From Mucilaginibacter_A sp041088075 (GTDB lineage: Bacteria; Bacteroidota; Bacteroidia; Sphingobacteriales; Sphingobacteriaceae): a DNA stretch of 64,000 bases. The stretch covers positions 139,275 through 203,274 of the forward strand of contig NZ_JBGCVY010000037.1 in NCBI RefSeq assembly GCF_041088075.1, read 5' to 3'. The notes under the pieces are model-generated. The model was not told the DNA's origin. It worked only from the letters and a program-made list of their open reading frames with translations, and made no database searches. A program made the position numbers and the translations under genes. Below, piece after piece: positions 1-7,877 of this stretch (position 1 is its first letter; each line of letters starts with the position of its first letter).

Positions 1-8
1 TTTTCGGC

Positions 9-527
9 TTAAATGGTAACGTGATATACCTTTTGGCCATCCATCATACCACTTTTATAGCAGGAATAGGTGGTTTGTGCCGCGTACTTTTTATAAGTAG
101 AAGTCGGAACAAAACCTTTATCAATTACAGTTACCGGCATAACTCCGTTCAGCGTTTCATCTTTTACATTTAAAAAATGATAAACGTTTCCGGCGTAATT
201 AAAATGATAATTGTTGTTGATCTTTAAATTATCGAAGTTAAAAGAAGCCGTTAATTTGTTAACAGCAAAACCGGCATCCGTTACTTTTTTGCTGATGGCA
301 TCCAGGTTAACTTGTGTATCTTTTTTAAAAGTAATCACAAAAAGATTACGGTTTAAATCAGGTTTTACATCGCTGACAAAAGTTAAAGTACGCAAAGATT
401 TTTCGGTTGCCTTAGAACACATAGAACAGGTTAAACCGCTTACTTGTAAATCGGCTTTAACAAATTGTGCTTTTGCAAATTGGGTAGAAATGGCCAAAAG
501 AGCCAGTAATATTTTGAAAGTTTTCAT
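9..527 (-). CDS. Secreted heavy-metal-associated (HMA) domain protein
   Basis: The 172-residue product has a signal peptide at about 1-20 (hydrophobic run ending AKA-Q) and an HMA-like ferredoxin fold at about 24-92 with a TCSMC motif (C34, C37), the CxxC used by this family to bind Cu(I), Zn or related ions. The C-terminal 75 residues are not recognised. A periplasmic metal-binding or metal-handling role is inferred. The next gene upstream on the same strand encodes an HYC_CC_PP protein, a family often found beside such HMA proteins and TonB receptors, and any receptor gene would lie left of the window. Its sequence near 239-248 matches the 10-base core of the dispersed family A repeat. Family call is good; substrate unknown. 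Confidence 0.75.
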   Translation of the reverse strand: MKTFKILLALLAISTQFAKAQFVKADLQVSGLTCSMCSKATEKSLRTLTFVSDVKPDLNRNLFVITFKKDTQVNLDAISKKVTDAGFAVNKLTASFNFDNLKINNNYHFNYAGNVYHFLNVKDETLNGVMPVTVIDKGFVPTSTYKKYAAQTTYSCYKSGMMDGQKVYHVTI

Positions 528-613
528 GGAAAGATTGATCTAAAATTGTAATTAAAAAAACGATAAACTTCAGCCAAAAGCTGTGTTTAAATTTTGATTA
601 AATTACGATCAGA

Positions 614-982
614 TCAAATCCGGAAAGTACAATTTTGGATAAAAACAGGAACGGGGTTTGGAGGCGGCCCGCGTTCCAAAAACAAGTTAGAAAGATGGTT
701 AATAGTTGATGGTTGATGAGAAAAAGCAAAACTAAAAACCGGAACAAGCGAGACCAAAAAAGTACCGGTAAAAACAGTATGCGCGGCCTGGTGTGCATCT
801 TTTACCTTAACTTCCAAATGCGTTTCTTTACAGCATTTGCTGTCCATGCCGCAGCTTTTGGTTGGCGCATCAATCTTAAATGATTCAATGCTATTACCGC
901 AAAAATGCAGGTTTAAAGCAAAGCCGGTTGCCGTAACCAAATACAGCAGCACAACTAAAATTATGCCTGATTTCTTTAACAT
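614..982 (-). CDS. HYC_CC_PP family small exported protein
   Basis: The product has 122 residues with an N-terminal hydrophobic segment (about 5-24), an HFCG motif at 26-29, a CGMDSKCC cluster around 44-51, a weak central hydrophobic segment and a late RGPPPNP motif. This His/Cys, Cys-Cys, Pro-Pro order is what I recall of the Bacteroidota HYC_CC_PP family. The cysteines suggest metal binding or redox, but the function is not established. It lies 87 bp upstream of the HMA gene on the same strand and could be cotranscribed. A family B repeat (TAAAAACAGTAT) at about 770 is inside the gene, read through in frame. Confidence 0.7.
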   Translation of the reverse strand: MLKKSGIILVVLLYLVTATGFALNLHFCGNSIESFKIDAPTKSCGMDSKCCKETHLEVKVKDAHQAAHTVFTGTFLVSLVPVFSFAFSHQPSTINHLSNLFLERGPPPNPVPVFIQNCTFRI

Positions 983-1032
983 TAATGCAAAGATAACGTA
1001 ACTGATTTAATCAAAGTATGAATCAAAAGTAA

Positions 1033-1074
1033 ATAAAAGAAGCATCCCCGAAAATACAGGGATGCTTCTTTTAT
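1033..1074. terminator. Hairpin built from two inverted family A repeats
   Basis: Two copies of the 12-base word face each other: the 16-bp arms at 1033-1048 and 1059-1074 are perfect inverted repeats around a 10-base loop. It lies between the OmpA-like gene (ending 1095) and the HYC_CC_PP gene (starting 982), so it can act as a transcription terminator for the former. Inverted pairs of an uptake-type word acting as terminators are known in Neisseria and Haemophilus; equivalence here is inference. Confidence 0.7.
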
Positions 1075-1094
1075 CGTATAAAAATTGGTGTTGG

Positions 1095-1784
1095 TTATTG
1101 GGCAGTTTGTGCGTCGGCTTTCATTTTATCATTGGCCACAATTACAATTTCAACACGTCTGTTTTGCGCACGTCCGGCATCAGTTGTATTGTCGGCAATT
1201 GGGTCGGTTTCGCCTTTTCCCTGTGTAGTTAAACGCGAACCGGAAACACCATTTGCCACAATGGACGATTTTACAGCATCAGCACGGCGGACAGATAAAT
1301 CCTGGTTGTAAGTAGCCGAACCTGTGTTGTCTGTGTAGCCAATGATAGAAATATTGGTGTCTGGGTTTTTTTGCATCGAAGCAGCCAAGTTTTGCAGGTT
1401 GGTAGTTGCCGCAGGTTTAAGCGCAGTTTTATTCACATCGAACAAAATGCCTGAATCAAACTTAACAATCAAACCTTCGCCTTCCCTTACCACATCAGCC
1501 CCCGGCACAGTTTGTTTAATTTCTGCTGCCTGCCGGTCCATTTTACGGCCAATAAAAGCACCAGCAGTCCCGCCGATGGCACCGCCGATAATGGCACCAA
1601 TTGCCGTGTTCCCGGCCCTTCTGCCAATTAAAGCACCAATCGTTCCGCCTGCACCTGCGCCGATTGCCGTGCCTTTTTGGGTTTTGGTGAAAGACGAACA
1701 GCCCGTGGTTAATGTTGCAACCATTGCAATGGCCACACTCGTTACGGCTAATTTTCCGGATAAAGTTTTCATAAAATAATTCAT
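1095..1784 (-). CDS. OmpA-family peptidoglycan-associated lipoprotein (YiaD-like)
   Basis: The product has 229 residues. A lipobox-like segment ends at C29 (TLTTGC), so it is probably an outer-membrane lipoprotein. Residues 35-80 form a glycine-zipper region with repeated GAxxG and IGRRAG steps. The C-terminal part (about 105-215) is an OmpA domain with the GYTDNTG and LSxRRA peptidoglycan-binding signatures. The probable role is anchoring the outer membrane to the cell wall. A start at the internal Met5 (MKTLSGK) is possible and gives a more usual signal peptide. It is flanked by independent transcription units: a hairpin follows it and the next gene is divergent. Confidence 0.88.
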   Translation of the reverse strand: MNYFMKTLSGKLAVTSVAIAMVATLTTGCSSFTKTQKGTAIGAGAGGTIGALIGRRAGNTAIGAIIGGAIGGTAGAFIGRKMDRQAAEIKQTVPGADVVREGEGLIVKFDSGILFDVNKTALKPAATTNLQNLAASMQKNPDTNISIIGYTDNTGSATYNQDLSVRRADAVKSSIVANGVSGSRLTTQGKGETDPIADNTTDAGRAQNRRVEIVIVANDKMKADAQTAQ

Positions 1785-1908
1785 TTTTTAAGTTTTTGAG
1801 CAAATACCTGTTCGGTTGGTTTAATCCTGTTTTTTGGATGTGCCCTATTTTTACATTACTCTTATACGTTGGTAAAGTTACAAAGTAGATGCAAAATGGT
1901 TTTTAATT

Positions 1909-1916
1909 TATATTTG
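1909..1916 (+). promoter_or_regulatory. Bacteroidota-type -7 element before the YeeZ-like gene
   Basis: TATATTTG fits the TAnnTTTG -7 consensus and ends only 4 bases before the start codon, so the transcript would be nearly leaderless. No clear TTTG -33 box is seen at the expected distance, so this is tentative. Confidence 0.35.
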
Positions 1917-1920
1917 AAGG

Positions 1921-2745
1921 ATGGAGCAAAGCAATCAGAATAAAACAATCAGTATTTTAGGCTGCGGCTGGCTGGGATTTCCCTTAGCCAAAACTTTGGT
2001 TGCAAAAGGCTGGCAGGTGCAAGGCTCTACCACCACGCCGCAAAAACTGCAACTTTTGCAGGAAGCTGGCATTAAACCTTTTCTGCTGGCTTTGGATGCA
2101 GATTCGGATCTTTCCGATTCCACTTTTTTTGATGCCGATGTGCTTTTTGTCAACGTTCCGCCATCGCGCAAACTTTCGCAAAACGGTTATTTGGACAAGA
2201 TGAAAACCTTGCTGGCTGCAATTCAAACTTCGCCCATAAAAAAAGTAGTTTTTATCAGTTCCACTTCGGTTTATGGCGATGTTTGCCGTGAAGTTTCCGA
2301 AGCCGACGAGCCGGACAACCCATCCGAACTGCTGCAAGCGGAGATACTGTTTTTATCGGCAAAAAATCTGCAAACAACCGTCATCCGTTTTGGCGGGCTG
2401 TTTGGGCCGGACAGAAACCCGGGACGGTTTTTTAGGGATAAAAACAGTATCCCAAACGGTTTGGTTCCGGTAAACCTGATCCATTTAAACGATTGTTTAG
2501 GTTTGATCAAAGCGGTTTTAAACCAGCAAAATTTCGCTGGCGTTTACAATGCCGTTGCGCCTTCGCACCCAACAAAACAGGAATTTTATGGGAAAGCAAT
2601 TTTAAAATCTGGTTTTGCCGCACCGGAATTTGTGGCAGAAAAAACAGCTTGGAAAATCATCAATGCTGATAAAATTATTCGGGATTTGAATTATCAATTC
2701 CAATATCCGGATCTGTTGAAATGTTTGGACGATCCGGGCGCGTAG
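1921..2745 (+). CDS. YeeZ-like extended SDR family NAD(P)-binding protein
   Basis: The product has 274 residues and begins with a Rossmann nucleotide-binding loop, GCGWLGFPLAK, at about 14-24. It continues with SSTSVYGD (about 115-122), a motif shared with sugar-nucleotide epimerases that carries the catalytic Ser. This matches the SDR subgroup of E. coli YeeZ, whose substrate is uncertain. It is a stand-alone gene, divergent from the OmpA-like gene. A family B repeat (around 2433-2450) is embedded in frame and encodes RDKNSIPNG. Family confident, reaction unknown. Confidence 0.82.
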   Translation: MEQSNQNKTISILGCGWLGFPLAKTLVAKGWQVQGSTTTPQKLQLLQEAGIKPFLLALDADSDLSDSTFFDADVLFVNVPPSRKLSQNGYLDKMKTLLAAIQTSPIKKVVFISSTSVYGDVCREVSEADEPDNPSELLQAEILFLSAKNLQTTVIRFGGLFGPDRNPGRFFRDKNSIPNGLVPVNLIHLNDCLGLIKAVLNQQNFAGVYNAVAPSHPTKQEFYGKAILKSGFAAPEFVAEKTAWKIINADKIIRDLNYQFQYPDLLKCLDDPGA

Positions 2746-2825
2746 TCATGCCGAACTGGTTTCGGCATCCCACTATCAAGGTCTGTAATAGCAAGAGGGA
2801 TCCTGAAACAAGTTCAGGATGACAA
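2746..2825. repeat. Tandem palindromes of the GTCATgCcGAAC type
   Basis: Directly after the YeeZ-like gene two short palindromes follow each other: one around CCGAACTGGTTTCGG and one around TCCTGAAACAAGTTCAGGA, with the outer ends GTCAT and ATGAC also inverted. The layout is that of a dispersed intergenic palindromic repeat that can also serve as a bidirectional terminator between the two convergent genes. Confidence 0.6.
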
Positions 2826-2833
2826 AATAAACG

Positions 2834-3400
2834 CTAAATTTCTTCAACAATAAATAAAAACGGCTGTGCAAATCTCAGCGTAAAAAAACCGTCAGCCTTG
2901 GTTTTAAATTGATTTGGGTTGATTTGCTCCAATCCGCTTTGCGCCAAATCTGATGGAATTTGAAGGATTTCGACGGTTTCCCCCGCAGCTTTCCACTTGC
3001 TAAAACCGCTGCCCACCGGATAAATTTTTTGGTTATTACTGAAAATAACTAAAGTGATCTGATCAGCAAAAACCAGAAAATTAGCAATGCTTCTTTTATC
3101 GGTAATAATATTGACTGCCGGATATTTTTCGACAACAAGAAACTGCAAACCTGTTTTTAAAGCGTTTTCCTGAATCGGCAAAACGCGCAAATGTTCCTGC
3201 AAAGTTGGGTTTTCCGTTTCCGAAAGCAGCACATCAAACTTAATCCCCAAACTTTGCAGTTTTTCTGCGGAAGCATCGTTCACCAAAACTGTCGGACTCC
3301 ATTCCAGCAATTGCCCTAAATGTTCTTCATCAAAACCAGCCAAATCCAAAATAAGCAGTGCAGGTTCTTGTTTTTCGCGAACGATGTGGTGAGAGGACAT
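2834..3400 (-). CDS. Thiamine pyrophosphokinase-like protein, probably divergent or inactive
   Basis: The product has 188 residues. Its N-terminus (SSHHIVREKQEPALLI) is the start I recall for the thiamine pyrophosphokinase of this family of bacteria, and its place at the end of a TPP-riboswitch operon with a TonB receptor and PnuT fits the Bacteroidota thiamine regulon. Where active kinases carry an acidic GD-x-D type metal/ATP motif, this protein reads LLSETEN (about 79-85), and it is shorter than usual. It may be a degenerate paralogue or a thiamine-binding regulator. A family A repeat at 3087-3102 is read in frame as DKRSI. Confidence is moderate for the family and low for catalysis. Confidence 0.55.
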   Translation of the reverse strand: MSSHHIVREKQEPALLILDLAGFDEEHLGQLLEWSPTVLVNDASAEKLQSLGIKFDVLLSETENPTLQEHLRVLPIQENALKTGLQFLVVEKYPAVNIITDKRSIANFLVFADQITLVIFSNNQKIYPVGSGFSKWKAAGETVEILQIPSDLAQSGLEQINPNQFKTKADGFFTLRFAQPFLFIVEEI

Positions 3401-3410
3401 TTAAGTAGGT

Positions 3411-3504
3411 TAAAGGGCAAAGGTAGAAAGGGCAAAGGCAGAAAGCGTTAAGATTATTGCATATTTCCTTTAACCCTTCACCTTTCCGCCTTTATCCTTT
3501 TTCC
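3411..3504. repeat. Purine/pyrimidine-rich inverted intergenic repeat
   Basis: The gap before the kinase-like gene holds AAGGGCAAAGG and AGAAAG blocks followed 30-40 bases later by roughly complementary CCTTTAACCC, TTCACCTTTCC and CCTTTATCC blocks. A related CTTTCGCC/CTTTCACC stretch occurs near 9040-9085. It looks like a degenerate dispersed palindrome. Confidence 0.4.
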
Positions 3505-4614
3505 TTACTCCAAAAACGTAAGCAAACTATGCTGGCTTGCGGTATGGAAATCGCGCCAAACGCGGTTGATTTCTGCATCCGGACTGGCGGCTGCCAAACC
3601 GCAAAAAGGGTACAATTCGTTTACCGTTTTCCGGCATATCGCTGCTAATTGTCGGCTCGTTCGGCTAACTTGTTGCAATGCTTCTTTTACCCTGCTTTTT
3701 TCAAGGAGCAAAAAAAGTTCCCAGGATTGGTCAACGGCCTGGTAAAATTTCCGGCGGCTATTTTGCAATTCGGCTTCCTGCTTGATGAAAGTTGTTTTTA
3801 AAACGGCTTTTTGTTGGGGCGAAAGTTTGTTTGGATTGCTGATCTTTTCCTTAAAAATAATTTCTGCCAAATCCAAAAAACGAATGGCCATACCCGATAA
3901 ATTTGCTGCCAGCGTAGCTTCTGCCAGTTGCAAAAACGGAAAACGGTACAAAGGCCGGTCAACCACACAAAAATCAGGGTCAATTTTAAAGCTGTTTTCT
4001 GTTGGAACGAATACATCTTTTACTTCAAAAGCATCGCTTCCGGTACCCATCATGCCCATGTATTTCCAGGCGGTAATCAGTTTTACGTCTTTCGCATCTA
4101 AAACAAACGACAAAATTTGCGGCTTTCCATCTTCGTTCAAAACCGTTCCCGGTGCTTCTTTTACCACACAATTTGCGGTAAAGTGCGTGGCATGTTGCGC
4201 GCCGCTGGCATATTTCCAGGCGCCGTTGATGATAAAACCGCCCGCCGTTTTCGTCGCCGTTCCGTTGGATGCGCCGCTTCCCGCCAGGCAAACTTCTTTC
4301 ATGGCAAAAACTTCGGATGCTGTTTTTACCGGCATAAATCCGCCAAACCAACCGGCGCCACTGCACAAAGTGATGACCCAGCCAAAACTGCCATCGGCCC
4401 AAGCCAGGCTTTCTTCCAGGCGAACCATTTCCGGCAGCGGCTTTTCTTTTCCCGAATACACTTTCGGCACCAATAATTTAAACCATTGCTGCCGGTAAAT
4501 CAGTTTCAATTGTTTGGGTTGAAGCAATCCGGTCCGTTCTGCTTCGGCAGCTTCTGATCGGATAATTTCGATCCATTCGGGCTGCAATTGTTTGGAAGGA
4601 TGGGTAAGGTTCAT
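3505..4614 (-). CDS. Acyl-CoA dehydrogenase-like flavoprotein in the thiamine operon
   Basis: I place the start at Met 4614 (MNLTHPSKQ), giving 369 residues. The reading frame extends about 70 codons further upstream, but that part is translated repeat DNA. The product has the acyl-CoA dehydrogenase middle-domain look (GSGASNGTATKTAGGF then WKYASGAQHATHF; later YMGMMGTGSDAFEVKDVFVP) and a helical C-terminal domain. Such FAD enzymes include hydroxylase-type relatives. Location between the PnuT-like transporter and the kinase-like gene suggests a role in thiamine or precursor salvage, but nothing in the sequence proves it. It holds family A copies at 3678-3691 and 4152-4165 (VKEA). Confidence 0.75.
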   Translation of the reverse strand: MNLTHPSKQLQPEWIEIIRSEAAEAERTGLLQPKQLKLIYRQQWFKLLVPKVYSGKEKPLPEMVRLEESLAWADGSFGWVITLCSGAGWFGGFMPVKTASEVFAMKEVCLAGSGASNGTATKTAGGFIINGAWKYASGAQHATHFTANCVVKEAPGTVLNEDGKPQILSFVLDAKDVKLITAWKYMGMMGTGSDAFEVKDVFVPTENSFKIDPDFCVVDRPLYRFPFLQLAEATLAANLSGMAIRFLDLAEIIFKEKISNPNKLSPQQKAVLKTTFIKQEAELQNSRRKFYQAVDQSWELFLLLEKSRVKEALQQVSRTSRQLAAICRKTVNELYPFCGLAAASPDAEINRVWRDFHTASQHSLLTFLE

Positions 4615-4640
4615 GCAGATGTTTAAATGTTTTTCTATTG

Positions 4641-4665
4641 ATGCTTCTTTTATCGCACAAAAATT
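4641..4665 (+). repeat. Family A repeat (ATGCTTCTTTTA + tail)
   Basis: A full-length copy with AAAAATT tail lies in the gap upstream of the acyl-CoA-dehydrogenase-like gene. Confidence 0.85.
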
Positions 4666-4670
4666 AAGAT

Positions 4671-4793
4671 CATCCCCCTGGCCCCCTTCAAAGGGGGAAG
4701 AGGGCCAGGGGGATGACCTTTTTATCTCCAATCTTTTAAACGTTAGCAAGGTAGGCGATAGGCTTCCCCCTTTGAAGAGGGTTAGGGGGATGA
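4671..4793. repeat. GC-rich palindromes (CCCCCTGGCCC / GGGCCAGGGGG)
   Basis: A strong palindrome occupies 4671-4719: TCATCCCCCTGGCCC is answered by GGGCCAGGGGGATGA, with an inner CCCCCTTCAAAGGGGG step. A half-related copy (CTTCCCCCTTTGAAGAGGG) follows at 4763-4793. The same family recurs at 57170-57209. It would fold tightly in the operon mRNA between the PnuT-like gene and the next gene and could modulate polarity or mRNA stability. Confidence 0.7.
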
Positions 4794-5402
4794 ATTTGTT
4801 TTGCCCTGCTGTTGATAGATTTTCTTCCAATCGAAATAACTAAAAATGGCCACCACAAACAGGAAAAGTGTGAGCAGCGCAAACAGCGGCAGGTTTTTGT
4901 AGAACAGCAGCGGCACGGCAAACAGGTTAGATAGGTTGAGCACGAGCCAGTTTTCAATTTTTCTTCGGGTCAATAACCAGGTTCCGGCCCAAGCAGAAGC
5001 CGAAACAAAAGCATCCCAAACGGGAACGTTGGAAGGTGTGAAGTTTTTAAGTACTAAATATAAAACCAGCCAGCCGCCAAAAGTGATGAGCAAGGTAATG
5101 AGCCAGTCTTTTTTATCAGCATAAGTAATTGGAACGGCTGGTTTGTTGCGCTTTTTAGCCCAAAACCACCAACCGTAAATACTGATTACGATATAGTAAA
5201 TGTTGAGTAAAGTTTCGGCATAAAGCTTTACTTCCAACAGTAAAACGATGGAAAGCAAGGTACCAATCAATCCCGCCGGGTAAAGCAAAACGTTGTTGCG
5301 TTTGGCCAGCAAAACTTCGGCAACGCCAAAAAACACGGCCACCCATTGCAGCCAGCCGGTTTCGCGGATTTGTTCGAGCAAAAGTTGCAGCCAGTGGTTC
5401 AT
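4782..5402 (-). CDS. pnuT: PnuT-type thiamine transporter (PnuC family)
   Basis: The product has 206 residues, about seven hydrophobic segments and the PnuC-family stretch around IYYIVISIYGWWFWAKK (about 68-84). PnuC imports nicotinamide riboside; the PnuT subgroup in Bacteroidota is assigned to thiamine because it sits under TPP riboswitches, exactly as here: the gene follows the riboswitch-controlled TonB receptor by 24 bp. It acts in the inner membrane, taking substrate that the receptor brings into the periplasm. The 24-bp gap is almost entirely one family A repeat. The specificity is inferred from context. Confidence 0.82.
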   Translation of the reverse strand: MNHWLQLLLEQIRETGWLQWVAVFFGVAEVLLAKRNNVLLYPAGLIGTLLSIVLLLEVKLYAETLLNIYYIVISIYGWWFWAKKRNKPAVPITYADKKDWLITLLITFGGWLVLYLVLKNFTPSNVPVWDAFVSASAWAGTWLLTRRKIENWLVLNLSNLFAVPLLFYKNLPLFALLTLFLFVVAIFSYFDWKKIYQQQGKTNSSP

Positions 5403-5409
5403 GTTTGCA

Positions 5410-5434
5410 ATGCTTCTTTTATCGGCCTAAAATC
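5410..5434 (+). repeat. Family A repeat filling an operon gap
   Basis: A full copy (ATGCTTCTTTTATCGGCC + TAAAATC) covers the 24-bp gap between the receptor stop codon and the PnuT start codon. The TAG stop of the receptor lies in the repeat's TAAAAT tail. Confidence 0.85.
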
Positions 5435-7805
5435 GGACACTTAAACCCAACAGAAAATTGCGCGGCGCCTGCGGATAGTAAGAATTGTTATTCGTTATTT
5501 TTCCGCCTTCAATATCCGGATAAGTAGCGCCGTTTGGTTCGTATTTTTCACTCAAAATATTATTGACGAGCAATGAAACGCCAATATTTTTAACCGCTTT
5601 AGTGTTGAAGTTGTAACGCAAACGGATATTGTTCACAAAAAAAGCATTGAGTTTTCGGTAATCGCTGGAAGTATTATCCAAATATTGTTTGCTCACATAT
5701 TTGCTGATCAGCGCAATTTCACCGCCTTTTATCGGCCGGTAACCCAATTCACTTGAACCTACAAAATCAGGTGAAAAAGCAATATCCGTTTTTTGGTATT
5801 GCGTTAATTCGTTCTGGCCGGTATCGTTATTGTACAAATACTGCTGGAAGTTTTTCACTTTGTTGGTGCTTAAAGCAGCAGCGACAGACCAGTAAAAGGG
5901 TTGGGCAATTTGCAGCCTTCCATCAAATTCCAAACCCGCACGGTAGCTGTCTTTTACGTTGCTGCGGATGGCTGCGCCCACATCGTTCAGGCTTCCGGTC
6001 AGCACCAATTGATTATCATATTTCATGTAAAAACCGTTGATGCCGCCGGTAAAAATGCCTTGTTGCGTGCGGTAACCGGCTTCGTAATCGTACAAAGTTT
6101 CTGCTTTTGGCCGGGATGCAGGTGTAGAGTTGACATAATCATCGCGGTTCGGTTCGTGGTTTCCTACAGCAAAAGAAGCATACAAATTATTGCTTGGATC
6201 GAGCTGAAAACTCAAACCAACTTTTGGGTTAAAAAAATTAAGCGAAGCCGATTGCTGCACATTGTTCAAATTGTAATCGTAACCCAAAAAAGAATAGTAA
6301 ACGCTGCGGTACTGCAAATCGGCATACAAGTTCAGTTTATCCAACTGGTAATTTGCTTTCCCAAAAATGTTAAAATCAGTTTTAAAAGCATTGTTGCGTG
6401 AATACTCGTAATCCGGCGTGGTGTTGGTGCTTTGCTGCGTCCACTCGATGCGGTTGTAATGTTGGCCGCGGTACTGGTTGTAAGCGCCGCCCAAAGTAAA
6501 GTTCAGGTTTTTTTGCGCCTGATAACTGAGGTTGTAAGTTGCTCCGTAGAAATAATTAGTAAGCCATAATCTTCTAACTAAATCAGTACTATCATTTCCC
6601 ATCACCGGTTTTAAACCATAATCTGCAACTGCCTGCGCAGTTTTATATTCCTCGTAATAACCGCTTCCCTGCGTGTAATGCAGCGCACCGTTGAAAGAAA
6701 GTTTGTCCGAAAGCTTTTGGTTGAACAGCAACTGGTAATGGTTTTGGGTGTAATTATCAGTCTGGTTTTTATAGAAACCGCCGTTTGGCATCAAACCTAA
6801 TTCGTTGTAGGTACGGTCTCCGCTTAGCAGTTTATCTTCCGGCACGCCGTCCCAAGCCTGGTAAGTTTTTTCTGAACCGGAAAAAACGTTTAAACGAACC
6901 AGCGTATTCTTGCCGTAATAAGCACCCGAAAGGAAGTAAGATTTGAGGTCAGAAGAAGCACGGTCAATATAACCATCCGATTTTATCCTTGATAACCTGC
7001 CGTCAAACGTAAAATGATTGGCCAGCAAACCGGAACCTACACCCACCGTGTTTTTTACCGTTCCGTAAGAACCCACCGTGTTATCCAATTGTGCATAAGC
7101 CGTGTCCTGCCGTGTCGTGGTTTGCACGTTGATGCTGGCACCAAAAGCGCCCGCACCGTTGGTAGAAGTGCCCACGCCGCGTTGGATTTGGATGTTGTCC
7201 ACCGAAGAAGCCAGATCGGGCAGATCTACAAAAAAACTGCCCTGACTTTCGGCATCATTTAACGGAATACCGTTGAGCGTTACGTTGATGCGCGTGGCAT
7301 CCGAACCGCGGATCCTAATCCCGGTATAACCAACGCCCGCGCCGGCATCCGAAGTAATGACTGCGGAAGGCGTTTGGTTGAGCAGAAAAGGCAAATCCTG
7401 GCCTAAATTATTTTTGGCCAGTTCTTTTTTGCTGAGGTTGGTGTAGGTAAAGCCGGAATTTTGCGCCGTCCGGGTGGAACGTACAAACACTTCATCGGCT
7501 TGGAGCGTGCTTCTTTTAAGGGCAAAATTTTTAGTTTGATTAAAACTAATGCTGATCGTTTGCTGCATTTGCTGGTAACCAATGTAGCTAATAGTGAGCG
7601 TGTAATTTCCGGTTTTGAGGTTGTCGAAGCGGAAATTCCCATCGGCATCCGATGCTTCTTTTAGCACTGTTTTTTCAATGTGGATGCTGGCGCCGGGCAA
7701 GGTTTCGCCGGTTTGCGCATCGGTAATTTTCCCCGACAGGGAAAACTGGGCCGCGGCCAAAAAAGGCAGCAGCAAGGCTGTAAAAGCCAGTAAAATTTTT
7801 TTCAA
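5427..7805 (-). CDS. TonB-dependent outer-membrane receptor, probably for thiamine
   Basis: The product has 792 residues with a signal peptide at about 1-19, a CarboxypepD_reg-like beta-sandwich (about 22-108), a plug domain (about 118-225) and a beta-barrel ending in the terminal Phe typical of outer-membrane barrels (SVRF). It lies 72 bases downstream of a TPP riboswitch and heads an operon with the PnuT-like transporter, so thiamine or a thiamine phosphate is the likely ligand. Energy would come from ExbB/ExbD/TonB such as those near 58-61 kb. Two family A repeats lie in frame near the N-terminus (about 7508 and 7652; the second encodes LKEASDAD). Fold certain, ligand inferred. Confidence 0.9.
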   Translation of the reverse strand: MKKILLAFTALLLPFLAAAQFSLSGKITDAQTGETLPGASIHIEKTVLKEASDADGNFRFDNLKTGNYTLTISYIGYQQMQQTISISFNQTKNFALKRSTLQADEVFVRSTRTAQNSGFTYTNLSKKELAKNNLGQDLPFLLNQTPSAVITSDAGAGVGYTGIRIRGSDATRINVTLNGIPLNDAESQGSFFVDLPDLASSVDNIQIQRGVGTSTNGAGAFGASINVQTTTRQDTAYAQLDNTVGSYGTVKNTVGVGSGLLANHFTFDGRLSRIKSDGYIDRASSDLKSYFLSGAYYGKNTLVRLNVFSGSEKTYQAWDGVPEDKLLSGDRTYNELGLMPNGGFYKNQTDNYTQNHYQLLFNQKLSDKLSFNGALHYTQGSGYYEEYKTAQAVADYGLKPVMGNDSTDLVRRLWLTNYFYGATYNLSYQAQKNLNFTLGGAYNQYRGQHYNRIEWTQQSTNTTPDYEYSRNNAFKTDFNIFGKANYQLDKLNLYADLQYRSVYYSFLGYDYNLNNVQQSASLNFFNPKVGLSFQLDPSNNLYASFAVGNHEPNRDDYVNSTPASRPKAETLYDYEAGYRTQQGIFTGGINGFYMKYDNQLVLTGSLNDVGAAIRSNVKDSYRAGLEFDGRLQIAQPFYWSVAAALSTNKVKNFQQYLYNNDTGQNELTQYQKTDIAFSPDFVGSSELGYRPIKGGEIALISKYVSKQYLDNTSSDYRKLNAFFVNNIRLRYNFNTKAVKNIGVSLLVNNILSEKYEPNGATYPDIEGGKITNNNSYYPQAPRNFLLGLSVRF

Positions 7806-7877
7806 AATGTTTAAAATAAACTGTAGTTAAACCATCTGCCCGCCAGGGCGAACGTGCAGTACACTTAACTTTTTACC

